From NCBI RefSeq assembly GCF_001668675.1, contig NZ_LZKQ01000042.1, forward strand, positions 1-39,450: a stretch of 39,450 bases of DNA, written 5' to 3'. The notes beneath the pieces are model-generated. The model saw nothing but the letters and a program-made list of their open reading frames with translations. It made no database searches and was not told the DNA's origin. This stretch comes from Mycobacterium asiaticum. Lineage in GTDB: Bacteria; Actinomycetota; Actinomycetes; Mycobacteriales; Mycobacteriaceae. This document shows positions 1-7,465 of the stretch, in pieces. Each line of letters begins with the position of its first letter. Within the stretch, counting starts at the first letter, position 1. A program made the position numbers and the translations under genes.

Positions 1-271
1 GACCGCCCGGCAGCATGGCCAGCGAGAAGTAGGGGACGCTGGACTCGTCGACGTCGGCGGCGGGCAGAACCCGCTGGCCTGGGGTGCTGGCCCGCTCCAC
101 GTAGAACGTGTCGTCGAGTTGACCGGATGCCGAAAGTGCTTCGCGCACATTGTGATAGGAGCGCCCCAGCTTCAGGATCACCGCGGCGTCGGCGTCGGCC
201 AGCCGCCGGGTCAACTCGCCCACCGGCAGGGTGCCGGGTAGCACCGACAGCACCTCGTCGCCGGCTACCAG
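1..271 (-). pseudogene. Inverted fragment of cobIJ (end of the CobI domain)
   Basis: Read on the minus strand from base 271 down to base 1, the frame is fully open. It gives a peptide matching the end of the CobI (precorrin-2 C20-methyltransferase) half of mycobacterial CobIJ, including VAGDEVLSVLPG, KLGRSYHNVREAL, FYVERAST and VPYFSLAMLPGG. It has neither a start nor a stop. Its last residues are encoded a second time, in the correct orientation, at 269-344. It is best treated as a displaced piece of the neighbouring gene, either a sequence-assembly chimera or a rearrangement, and not as a separate gene. Confidence 0.7.
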
Positions 272-344
272 CGGGTTCTGCCCGCCGCCGACGTCGACGA
301 GTCCAGCGTCCCCTACTTCTCGCTGGCCATGCTGCCGGGCGGTC
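1..344. repeat. Perfect 77-bp inverted repeat at the window start (reversed cobIJ piece joined to forward cobIJ)
   Basis: Bases 1-77 are the exact reverse complement of bases 268-344 (77 of 77 by eye). The 190 bases between them are the reverse complement of cobIJ sequence that should lie immediately upstream of base 268. The strands therefore switch at about 268-271, where the four bases CCAG fit both copies. Perfect identity plus a short microhomology joint is typical of a fold-back (template-switch or ligation) chimera at a contig end. A true, very recent inverted duplication is the alternative. Confidence 0.9.
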
Positions 345-1099
345 GGCGCCAGCACCGGGGCGCGGGCTCGGTCGCCGTGGTGGGTCTGGGGCCGGGCGGC
401 ACCGAGTGGATGACGCCGCAGAGCCGACGCGAGCTGGCCGGTGCTACGGACCTGATCGGCTACGGCGGATACCTGGATCGGGTGCCCGTCCGCGACGGCC
501 AGCGCCGCCACCCCAGCGACAACACCGACGAACCCGCCCGGGCCCGGCTGGCCTGCTCGCTGGCCGAGCAGGGGCGCGCTGTTGCCGTGGTGTCCTCGGG
601 CGACCCGGGGGTATTCGCGATGGCAACCGCGGTCCTGGAAGAAGCCAAACAGTGGCCGGCCGTGCAGGTTCGGGTGATTCCCGCGATGACGGCGGCGCAA
701 GCGGTGGCCAGCCGGGTCGGCGCACCGCTGGGCCACGACTACGCGGTGATCTCGCTCTCGGATCGGCTCAAGCCGTGGGACATCATCGCCGCCCGACTCG
801 AGGCCGCGGCCGCCGCCGATCTGGTCCTCGCCATCTACAACCCGGCGTCGAAGTCCCGGACGTGGCAGGTGGGCGCCATGCGCGACGTGTTGCTGCGCCA
901 CCGCGACCCCGGCACGCCGGTGGTTGTCGGGCGCAACGTGTCCGGGCCCGACGAGGACGTCTGGGTGGTGCCACTGGCCGAGCTGAACCCCGCCGACGTC
1001 GACATGCGCTGCCTGCTGATCATCGGCTCGTCGCAAACTCAATGGCAGTCAACCGATTTCGGCGACCGGGTGTTCACTCCCCGCCGCTACCCCGGCTGA
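269..1099 (+). CDS. cobIJ: CobIJ, 5'-truncated: precorrin-3B C17-methyltransferase part of a fused CobI-CobJ
   Basis: The bifunctional enzyme of cobalamin synthesis methylates precorrin-2 at C20 (CobI half) and then precorrin-3 at C17 with ring contraction (CobJ half), using S-adenosylmethionine. Only the last CobI residues and the CobJ half are present, in frame from base 269. CobJ landmarks are the Gly-rich VVGLGPGG near the domain start, SSGDPGVFAMA, VIPAMTAAQA, PLGHDYAVISLSD and LAIYNPAS, all standard for the tetrapyrrole methylase fold. The ATG at 329 is internal and not the true start. The gene ends with TGA at 1097-1099, overlapping the convergent blaC by 13 bp. The 5' end is lost in the inverted joint at about 268-271, so functionality cannot be judged from this window. 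Confidence 0.9.
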   Translation, partial: QRVLPAADVDESSVPYFSLAMLPGGRRQHRGAGSVAVVGLGPGGTEWMTPQSRRELAGATDLIGYGGYLDRVPVRDGQRRHPSDNTDEPARARLACSLAEQGRAVAVVSSGDPGVFAMATAVLEEAKQWPAVQVRVIPAMTAAQAVASRVGAPLGHDYAVISLSDRLKPWDIIAARLEAAAAADLVLAIYNPASKSRTWQVGAMRDVLLRHRDPGTPVVVGRNVSGPDEDVWVVPLAELNPADVDMRCLLIIGSSQTQWQSTDFGDRVFTPRRYPG

Positions 1100-2001
1100 A
1101 CCCCCAGGGCGGCCGCCACAATCCGCGCGGCGTCGGCGACGAACGCCTCGTTGGGTTGGGCGTCATAGCCGCCGCCGACGAAATCGGAGTAGATGGCGAT
1201 CACGTGCGGCGCTCCGCTGGGCGACCACACCACCGCGACGTCGTTGGTGCGGCCGTAGTCACCCGAACCGGTCTTGTCGGCCACCTTCCAGTCGGGCGGG
1301 AATGCCGCGCGGATCCGCTTGCCGCCAGTGGTGTTCCGGGCCATCCAGTCGCCCAGCAGTGCCCGTTTGTCGGGCGGCAGGGCGTCGCCGAGCAGAAGTT
1401 GTTGGAAGACAGGGGCGATCGCGTGCGGTGTCGTGGTGTCCCGCTGGTCGTCGGGCGCGTCGCGGTTGAGTTCCGGCTCTAGCTGGTCGAGCCGGCTCAC
1501 GTTGTCCCCCAGGCTGCGCAGGTACGCGGTGAAGCCCGCGGGACCGCCGATCTCGGCGAGCAACAGGTTGGCGGCGGTGCCGTCGCTGTAGCGGACGGCG
1601 GCATCACACAACTGCCTGACGGTCATTCCGGTGTCGACGTGCTGTTCGGTCACCGGTGACACCGAGTTGATGTCGGACCTGGTGTAGCTGACCAGCTTGT
1701 CGAGGTGATCGAGTGGGTACCGGTGCAGGACCGCCGCGGCCAGTGGCGCCTTGAAGGTGGAGCAGAAGGCGAACCGCTCGTCGGCGCGGTAGGCGATCGC
1801 CGGCTCAGGGACGTAGACACCCAGCCGCCCCTCGTATCGCCGCTCCAATTGCTCGAACTGGTGAAACAGGTCCGGCGCGGCCGTGCTGGTCGTGTTCGGC
1901 GTGGCCGGTTGGTCGGCCTTGGGGGCGCGCGCACACGCGGACAAAGCGATCCCGGCGGCTATGGAGAGCGCCTGACGGCGGGTGAGCGGTGGTGTGCGCA
2001 T
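1087..2001 (-). CDS. blaC: Class A beta-lactamase BlaC, Tat-exported lipoprotein
   Basis: The enzyme hydrolyses beta-lactams in the cell envelope. It has 304 residues from the ATG at 2001; a longer in-frame reading upstream would run into the PPE gene. Class A motifs are complete: STFK at 81-84 (nucleophile Ser81), SDG at 139-141 (the SDG variant known from M. tuberculosis BlaC, usually SDN), the omega-loop ELN at 177-179 (general base Glu177), and KTG at 243-245. The N-terminus has twin arginines (Arg8-Arg9), a hydrophobic stretch and a lipobox LSAC with Cys23, so it is probably a Tat-dependent lipoprotein; tatA and tatC lie in this same window. It starts 25 bp after the PPE stop and may be co-transcribed with it. 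Its stop overlaps cobIJ tail to tail. Confidence 0.95.
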   Translation of the reverse strand: MRTPPLTRRQALSIAAGIALSACARAPKADQPATPNTTSTAAPDLFHQFEQLERRYEGRLGVYVPEPAIAYRADERFAFCSTFKAPLAAAVLHRYPLDHLDKLVSYTRSDINSVSPVTEQHVDTGMTVRQLCDAAVRYSDGTAANLLLAEIGGPAGFTAYLRSLGDNVSRLDQLEPELNRDAPDDQRDTTTPHAIAPVFQQLLLGDALPPDKRALLGDWMARNTTGGKRIRAAFPPDWKVADKTGSGDYGRTNDVAVVWSPSGAPHVIAIYSDFVGGGYDAQPNEAFVADAARIVAAALGVQPG

Positions 2002-2026
2002 TTCGCGCAACAGTGTGCCACGCGCC

Positions 2027-3502
2027 CTAGTTCCGGTCGCCGTCCCAACTGCTGGGCAACATGGGCAACCTGCCCTCGTCGGGCAAGGTGGCCAACCCTG
2101 TGGCGTGTGCCGACGCGGATCCGGTTGCGGCTCCGGCGAATCCCAGCGACCCGCCACCTGCCTGGGACGGTGCGGCGGCGTCCAAGTACTCATAACGGTT
2201 GCCCTGATCCTTCACCGTCGCGCCCCGGTGGCGACGGCGGCGGACCCGCTCGTCCGCCGGGGCGGTCGCCGGCGCCGGGGCCGCTGCGTCGTCGGGCGCC
2301 TGTTCGGGAGCCTGGCGGCGCGCGCGGTCGCTGGCGCTGCTTCGGGCGGACAACCCCGCCAGACCCACCGCGTACAGGGAATCGCTGACGCCGGCCGTCA
2401 CCCCGGTCGGGTCGTTAAGGGTAGGACCGAAGCCGGCCGCACCACCCCCACCGGCCGGGCCTGCCCCGGTGGTCGTCACGGCACTGGGCGCGGCGGTGCT
2501 CGGTGCGGCATGGCCCACGCTCGTCGGCGCCACGGCGGCCGTCGGCGGCGCCGGGACACTGGCGACCGGGGCGGCCGCGGCGGCCAGCGGCGTGCCCACC
2601 GAAAGCGGAATGGCGACGCCGATCGTCCCGCCCACTCCGACGGCACCCACCCCGGATGCGACGACGAACACCGGGGCCAGTGCCACAGCCAGGCTGACCG
2701 CCTGCTGCCCGAACGGCCAGAAGATCATCAGCGTGTGGAACGTGGCCCACGCCAGCGCGGTGGCCAGCACCGGAGAGATGCCCGGAATCTGCCCCAGGGC
2801 GGCGCTGAGCCCGTTGGCGAAGGGAACCGCGGGGATCGGCCACCCGCCGGGGTTGAGGTCCTTGGAGACCGGCCAGGCGAAGTTCGAGGTGTACTGCTGA
2901 ATGACGGCGGCCAGCTGGTCCTGCCAGGTGGTGGGCGCGGGGGCCGGCGAGGTGGTATCGCCGTGCTGGGCGACTATTTTCGGCGCGGGCGTGGTGGCCG
3001 GCTCGGCGGCGACCGCGGTCTCGGCGGCGGCCTGGTAAGTGGTCATGGTCTCGGCGGCCTGCAGCCACATGCGCGCGTAATCGGCTTCGTTGAGGGCGAT
3101 CGGGATGGTGTTGATGCCGAAGAAGTTGGTCGCCACGAGCGCGGCGTGGACGGCATGGTTGGCGGCGAGTTCGGCCAGGGTGGGCATGGCGGCGAGGGCG
3201 ACGGTGTAGGCGCTGGCGGCGGCTTGGTGCGTGGCGGCGGCTTCGGCGCTTTTGGCGGCGGCGTTCAGCAGCCACGCCAGGTAGGGGGCGTGCGCGGTCA
3301 CATACGCTTCGGCGGTGGGTCCGTCCCAGGCGCCTTGCACCGCGCCGAGTAGCTCGGTGAGTTCGTCGGCCGCCTCGGTGTAGGTGGCGCTCAGCGACGA
3401 CCACGCCTGCGCGGCCGCCAACAGCGATCCCGGCCCCGGTCCGCTGCTCAACAGCGCCGACGGCACCTCCGGCGGCAGCGCCAGCCACAGTGGAGCCGTC
3501 AT
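2027..3502 (-). CDS. PPE family protein, PPE-PPW type
   Basis: This protein of 491 residues begins with the classic PPE N-terminus: Trp6, PPE at 10-12, the WxG motif WDG at 59-61, and the conserved block around TNFFGIN. Ala/Pro-rich and hydrophobic segments follow. The C-terminus has GFAGA and PMLPSSW (480-486), matching the GFxGT plus PxxPxxW signature of the PPE-PPW subfamily that includes PPE4 of the ESX-3 locus. PPE proteins are type VII secretion substrates that normally need a PE partner and an EspG chaperone; none is adjacent. The gene sits between cobK and blaC, where M. tuberculosis carries sigC, and shares orientation with both. Its function is unknown. A weak AGGTCG precedes the ATG. 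Confidence 0.93.
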   Translation of the reverse strand: MTAPLWLALPPEVPSALLSSGPGPGSLLAAAQAWSSLSATYTEAADELTELLGAVQGAWDGPTAEAYVTAHAPYLAWLLNAAAKSAEAAATHQAAASAYTVALAAMPTLAELAANHAVHAALVATNFFGINTIPIALNEADYARMWLQAAETMTTYQAAAETAVAAEPATTPAPKIVAQHGDTTSPAPAPTTWQDQLAAVIQQYTSNFAWPVSKDLNPGGWPIPAVPFANGLSAALGQIPGISPVLATALAWATFHTLMIFWPFGQQAVSLAVALAPVFVVASGVGAVGVGGTIGVAIPLSVGTPLAAAAAPVASVPAPPTAAVAPTSVGHAAPSTAAPSAVTTTGAGPAGGGGAAGFGPTLNDPTGVTAGVSDSLYAVGLAGLSARSSASDRARRQAPEQAPDDAAAPAPATAPADERVRRRRHRGATVKDQGNRYEYLDAAAPSQAGGGSLGFAGAATGSASAHATGLATLPDEGRLPMLPSSWDGDRN

Positions 3503-3598
3503 TGTCGGCGACCTGCCCCCAGCACCATGACCTACCTCCCCCAGAGCCGCTCGGACTGTGCGCGGCTTCCGTCTCAGGTAGTCGGATCGATGTGCGCG

Positions 3599-4345
3599 CT
3601 AGTTCCCCACATTTGAATCGGATGTGTGGCCGCTGACCCAACGTGCGGCCTCTTCGACGGTGCCGACCGTGCGTACCCCGTCCGGTAGCGGCGGTCGCGC
3701 CACCATGACGACCGGGATCCGCAACGCGGCGGCCGCGTCCAGTTTCCCTCGGGTCATCTCACCGCCGCTGTTCTTGGTCACCAGCGCATCGATGCGGTGG
3801 TCGGCCATCAGTCGGCGTTCGTCCTCGTAGCGATAGGGTCCGCGGGAGAGCAGCAGCGTGTGGCGACGCGGCAGTCGGGCGTCGTCGGGCACGGTGACAG
3901 CGCGGATCAGGAACCACGCGTCGCTGTCGGCGAACGCCCCGACCGCCGATCGGCCGGTGGTCAGGAAGACCCGCGCGTAGCCCTGTCGCGCAACCTCATC
4001 GGCGGCGGCGCGGTCCGAGGCCACAACGGTGGCCGCACCGGGATCCCACGCGGGCCGGGCGAGCACGAGATGCGGTAGGCGCAGTTCGCGGCAAACCTGC
4101 GCGGCGTGGGCGGTCATGGTCGCCGCGAACGGGTGGGTGGCGTCGACGACCGCGTCGATGCGTTCGTCGCGCAGCCACCGGCGTAGCCCGTCGACGCCGC
4201 CGAAGCCGCCGATGCGCACCGGGCCCACCGGCAACGCCGGATCCGGCACGCGGCCGGCCAGCGAGCTGACGATATCGACCTGCGGATGCAGCGCTTGCGC
4301 CAAGGCGCGCCCCTCGGCGGTGCCGCCCAGAAGGAGAACCCGCAT
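3599..4345 (-). CDS. cobK: Precorrin-6x reductase CobK
   Basis: CobK reduces precorrin-6A to precorrin-6B with NAD(P)H in aerobic-type cobalamin synthesis. The protein has 248 residues. The N-terminal MRVLLLGGTAEGRALA is the family's nucleotide-binding start, and DATHPFA near residue 67 and TKNSGG near residue 195 are characteristic. The ATG at 4345 overlaps the cobM stop by one base (TGATG), so translational coupling is likely. A TTG one codon upstream is a less likely start. It is the last gene of the SDR-cobL-cobM-cobK operon, and the PPE gene starts about 100 bp further on in the same direction. Confidence 0.95.
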   Translation of the reverse strand: MRVLLLGGTAEGRALAQALHPQVDIVSSLAGRVPDPALPVGPVRIGGFGGVDGLRRWLRDERIDAVVDATHPFAATMTAHAAQVCRELRLPHLVLARPAWDPGAATVVASDRAAADEVARQGYARVFLTTGRSAVGAFADSDAWFLIRAVTVPDDARLPRRHTLLLSRGPYRYEDERRLMADHRIDALVTKNSGGEMTRGKLDAAAALRIPVVMVARPPLPDGVRTVGTVEEAARWVSGHTSDSNVGN

Positions 4346-5094
4346 CAATGGTCCCTGCGCCTGGCCGCCGAATACAGATAGCTGTCGGTGAAGCCTTCGG
4401 CGGTCAGCACGTCTCCGACGACGATGACGGCCGTCTTCGTGATGCCGGCCTGCCGCATCTGGGCGGCGATGTCGGTCAGGGTGCCGCGCAGCACGGTCTG
4501 CTGCGGCCAGCTCGCGAAAGCGACCACGGCCACCGGCGTTTCGGGCCGGTACCCACCGGCCAATAGCTGGGGGACGATGGTGTCGATCTGCGCCGCGGCC
4601 AGATGCAGCACCAGCGTGGCACCGGTTGCGGCGAGGCTCGCCAGGTCTTCACCGGGCGGCATCGCCGTGGACAGTGTTGAAACCCGGGTCAGCGTCACGG
4701 TCTGGGCGACACCGGGGACGGTCAGTTCACGCTTGAGCGCCGCGGCAGCGGCGGCGAAAGCTGGTACGCCAGGCACGATTTCGTAGCTGATACCCAGCGC
4801 GTCGAGTCGCCGGCACTGCTCGGCCAGCGCACTGTACAGCGACGGGTCACCGGAGTGCAGCCGCGCCACGTCGTGGCCGGCGGCGTCGGCGGTGGCGAGC
4901 TCATCGATGATCTGGTTTAGCGTGAGCGGTCCGGTGTCGATGACATTGGCGTCGGATCGGCAGTGCGCCAAGAGGTCTCGCGGCATGATGGAGCCGGCGT
5001 ACAGGCACACCTGGCATGTTTCGAGCAGACGCAGCCCGCGCACGGTGATCAGATCCGCCGCGCCGGGGCCGGCGCCGATGAAGTACACCGTCAT
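4345..5094 (-). CDS. cobM: Precorrin-4 C11-methyltransferase CobM
   Basis: CobM transfers a methyl group from S-adenosylmethionine to C11 of precorrin-4. The 249-residue length is typical. The protein opens with VYFIGAGPGAADLITVRG (glycine loop of tetrapyrrole methylases), followed by CLYAGSIMP, RLHSGDPSLYSALAEQ, YEIVPGVPAF and RELTVPG, all conserved in CobM/CbiF. The start is taken as the ATG at 5094 because it overlaps the cobL stop as ATGA and begins with the canonical MTVYFIG; an in-frame start 18 bp upstream would add six non-conserved residues. The 3' end overlaps the cobK start. Confidence 0.96.
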   Translation of the reverse strand: MTVYFIGAGPGAADLITVRGLRLLETCQVCLYAGSIMPRDLLAHCRSDANVIDTGPLTLNQIIDELATADAAGHDVARLHSGDPSLYSALAEQCRRLDALGISYEIVPGVPAFAAAAAALKRELTVPGVAQTVTLTRVSTLSTAMPPGEDLASLAATGATLVLHLAAAQIDTIVPQLLAGGYRPETPVAVVAFASWPQQTVLRGTLTDIAAQMRQAGITKTAVIVVGDVLTAEGFTDSYLYSAARRRDH

Positions 5095-6266
5095 CGCTTC
5101 ACTACCGACCATTGGGTGACGGGATGCTGCGGTCGCCAGCCGCTGAAGCCGCCCAGCGGTTCGGCCTGGTAATGCTGGAACCGGCGCAAGTCACCGCCAT
5201 AGCGGGAATGGCTCTGCGCCAGCACACTTTCCGATTCTACGGTGACCGCGTTGGCGACCAGCCGACCGCCGGCGGGCAGGTACTTGAGGCAGGCGTCCAG
5301 CAGATCGGGGTGGGTGAGCCCGCCGCCGATGAAGATTGCCGACGGTGCCGGGGCGCCGTCGAATCCGCCCGGTGCCGCCCCGCGTGTCTCGATCGTCACG
5401 CCGTGCGCGGTCGCGTTGGCGACGATGTTGGCGCGGCGGCGTTCGTCGCGTTCGAACGCTATGGCGGTGCAGCCCGGCCCGCTGCGGCACCATTCGACGG
5501 AGATGCTGCCCGAGCCCGCCCCGACATCCCAAAGCCGTTGTCCCGGGGCGGGAGCCAAGGCGGCCATCGTGACCGCCCGGATGGGGTGTTTGGTGATCTG
5601 ACCGTCGTGAACGAAGGCGTCGTCGGGAAGTTGCGCGGCGCGTTCGTCGGGCAGGTACTGCACCGCAACCACATTGAGGTCGTCGACGTCCGCGGGGGCG
5701 TGATCGGCCCAGTCTCGCGCGGTGCCGTCTCGACGGCGCTCAGCGGGGCCACCGAGCTGTTCGAGCAGGGTCAGCTCCGAGTCGCCACGGCCGTGCTGCC
5801 GGAGCAGCCCGGCCAGAGCCGCTGGCGTTGTCCGGTTGCGGGACAGGATGATTGCGCGCCCCCCGCGCCGCATTGCCGTGTGCGGTGCGGCCGTGACGAG
5901 GCTGATCACCTCGGTATCGTGGACGTTCCAGCCCATCCGGGCGCAGGCCAGGGTGACCGAGGAGACGTGCGGCAGTACCCGCACATTGGCGGCGCCGAAC
6001 AGCCGGATCAGCGTTCCGCCGACGCCGTGCAGCAGCGGGTCTCCGCTGGCGACGACGTGAACGTCGGCCGGCGCGTCGTCCAAAAGCTTCTCCAAGGCCG
6101 GCAGTATCGGCGAGGGCCACCCCCGACGCGGTGCGCTGACCGTGTCGTCAAGCAGATCGAGTTGCCGTTTTGACCCGTAAATCACTGCGGCAGAGCGTAG
6201 TTCGGATCGGGATTGATCCGACAGGCCGGACATGCCGTCGGCGCCGATGCCGACCACGATGATCAT
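5091..6266 (-). CDS. cobL: Precorrin-6Y C5,15-methyltransferase (decarboxylating) CobL
   Basis: CobL is a two-domain enzyme of 391 residues that methylates precorrin-6B at C5 and C15 and removes the C12 acetate carboxyl. The N-terminal CobE-like domain starts MIIVVGIGADGM and contains VVASGDPLLHG. The C-terminal CobT-like domain has the Rossmann SAM-binding motif WDVGAGSGSISVEW and AFERDERR. The start at 6266 is chosen because it overlaps the upstream gene's stop as ATGA and matches the usual MIIVVG start. With cobM and cobK it covers consecutive steps from precorrin-4 to hydrogenobyrinate. It is transcribed with the SDR gene. Confidence 0.96.
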   Translation of the reverse strand: MIIVVGIGADGMSGLSDQSRSELRSAAVIYGSKRQLDLLDDTVSAPRRGWPSPILPALEKLLDDAPADVHVVASGDPLLHGVGGTLIRLFGAANVRVLPHVSSVTLACARMGWNVHDTEVISLVTAAPHTAMRRGGRAIILSRNRTTPAALAGLLRQHGRGDSELTLLEQLGGPAERRRDGTARDWADHAPADVDDLNVVAVQYLPDERAAQLPDDAFVHDGQITKHPIRAVTMAALAPAPGQRLWDVGAGSGSISVEWCRSGPGCTAIAFERDERRRANIVANATAHGVTIETRGAAPGGFDGAPAPSAIFIGGGLTHPDLLDACLKYLPAGGRLVANAVTVESESVLAQSHSRYGGDLRRFQHYQAEPLGGFSGWRPQHPVTQWSVVKR

Positions 6267-7012
6267 CTCGGCATCCTGCGCCAGATGAATTGCGGTAACA
6301 GCTTCAGGGTGAAGAACATCGGCCGCAGCGCCCACGGAATCCAAACGCTGCGTCGGCCTTTGGCCAGTGCTTTCGCCGTGGCGGCGGCGACCTGCTGGGG
6401 TGTGCTGGACAACGGCGCCGGTGTCATGCCCTCCGTCATGCGCCCGATGACGAATCCGGGGCGAGCGATCAGCAACCGCACCCCGGTGCCATGCAGCGCG
6501 TCGGCCAGTCCGCTGGCGAACCCGTCCAGGCCGGCCTTTGCTGAGCCGTAGACGTAGTTTGCGCGTCGGACCCGCACGCCGGCCACCGACGAGAACACGA
6601 TGAGCGATCCCCGGTCGGCGGTGCGCATGGCAGACGCCAGGATGGTCAGCAAGCTGACCTGCGCGACGTAATCGGTGTGCACGATGGCGACGGCGTGCGC
6701 GGCGTCCACCTCGGCGCGGGCCTGGTCGCCAAGGATGCCGAAGGCCAGCACCGCGGTACCGATGGGGCCGTGCTCGGCGATGATCTCCTCGACGAGGCGA
6801 GCGTGGGAGGCGACGTCGTCGGCGTCGAACTCCTTGGTGTACACGGCTGCCGCGCCCGCCTCTCGAACCGCGGCCACTTGGTCGTCGAGTTCGTTTGCGC
6901 GGCGCGCCGCCAGCAACACCGTGGCTCCGGGAGCCAGGTGCCGCGCGAGCTCGACGCCGATCTCGCTGCGGCCGCCGAAAATTACTACCGGACCGCTGCC
7001 CGTGTCATCCAC
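6263..7012 (-). CDS. Short-chain dehydrogenase/reductase (Rv2073c homologue)
   Basis: This cytosolic or membrane-associated SDR has 249 residues. It has a nucleotide-binding start VVIFGGRSEIGVELA, the mid-domain VLAFGILG replacing the usual NNAG, catalytic Ser in IVFSSVAG, and Tyr/Lys in YVYGSAKAG. The C-terminal 35 residues (WIPWALRPMFFTLKLLPQFI) are hydrophobic and aromatic, as in the DprE2 group of decaprenyl-phosphoryl ribose epimerase reductases, but the substrate is unknown. It leads the cobL-cobM-cobK operon and overlaps cobL by 4 bp (ATGA). The GTG at 7012 follows a CATAAT -10 by 7 nt, suggesting a leaderless mRNA. A role in corrin synthesis is only implied by position. Confidence 0.9.
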   Translation of the reverse strand: MDDTGSGPVVIFGGRSEIGVELARHLAPGATVLLAARRANELDDQVAAVREAGAAAVYTKEFDADDVASHARLVEEIIAEHGPIGTAVLAFGILGDQARAEVDAAHAVAIVHTDYVAQVSLLTILASAMRTADRGSLIVFSSVAGVRVRRANYVYGSAKAGLDGFASGLADALHGTGVRLLIARPGFVIGRMTEGMTPAPLSSTPQQVAAATAKALAKGRRSVWIPWALRPMFFTLKLLPQFIWRRMPR

Positions 7013-7019
7013 GGCTGTG

Positions 7020-7025
7020 ATTATG
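7020..7025 (-). promoter_or_regulatory. Probable -10 element CATAAT for the SDR-cobLMK operon
   Basis: CATAAT on the minus strand lies 7 nt before the GTG start at 7012, a leaderless arrangement. Its neighbour for the divergent gene is less than 10 bp away, so the two promoters nearly touch. No clear -35 is seen. Confidence 0.5.
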
Positions 7026-7033
7026 GCCTGCGC

Positions 7034-7039
7034 TAGCGT
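7034..7039 (+). promoter_or_regulatory. Probable -10 element TAGCGT for the Rv2074 homologue
   Basis: TAGCGT lies 8 nt before the ATG at 7048 and fits the mycobacterial TANNNT pattern of leaderless genes. GAAGGG between them could also act as a ribosome binding site if transcription starts further upstream. Confidence 0.45.
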
Positions 7040-7047
7040 GAAGGGCG

Positions 7048-7455
7048 ATGGCCAAGACCACTACGCGGCTCACCGACGACGCGCTGGCGTTTCTCTCCGA
7101 ACGCCATCTGGCGATGTTGACGACGCTGCGGGCCGACAATTCGCCGCACGTGGTGGCGGTGGGATTCACCTTCGACCCCAGGACCCACATCGCACGGGTG
7201 ATCACCACCGGCGGTTCCCAGAAGGCGGTCAACGCCGAGCGCGGCGGCGTCGCAGTGCTCAGTCAGGTCGACGGCGCGCGCTGGCTGTCGCTGGAGGGCC
7301 GCGCCACGGTCAACAAGGAGATCGACGCCATCCGCGACGCCGAGCTGCGATACGCCCAGCGTTATCGCACCCCGCGGGCCAACCCGCGCCGGGTCGTCAT
7401 CGAGGTCCAGGTGGAACGGGTGCTGGGCTCGTCGGATCTGCTGGATCGCGGCTAG
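7048..7455 (+). CDS. F420-dependent biliverdin reductase / split beta-barrel flavin-type oxidoreductase (Rv2074 homologue)
   Basis: This protein of 135 residues is nearly identical along its length to what is remembered of M. tuberculosis Rv2074, a split beta-barrel protein first annotated as pyridoxamine-phosphate oxidase-like and later shown to reduce biliverdin to bilirubin with coenzyme F420. Visible conserved stretches are [46 protein letters not shown] and RYRTPR. It probably acts as a cytosolic dimer. It is divergent from the SDR-cob operon and convergent with the PI-PLC-like gene, with only 10 bp between the two 3' ends. The tetrapyrrole theme shared with the cob operon may be coincidental. 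Confidence 0.93.
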   Translation: MAKTTTRLTDDALAFLSERHLAMLTTLRADNSPHVVAVGFTFDPRTHIARVITTGGSQKAVNAERGGVAVLSQVDGARWLSLEGRATVNKEIDAIRDAELRYAQRYRTPRANPRRVVIEVQVERVLGSSDLLDRG

Positions 7456-7465
7456 TCACTCGCCG

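Noticed and set aside
127..1482. Plus-strand open frame of 451 codons
   Set aside because: It crosses the inverted joint, then runs out of frame through cobIJ and antisense to blaC. Its product is Arg/Gly/Pro-rich with no family features; it is a GC-rich shadow.
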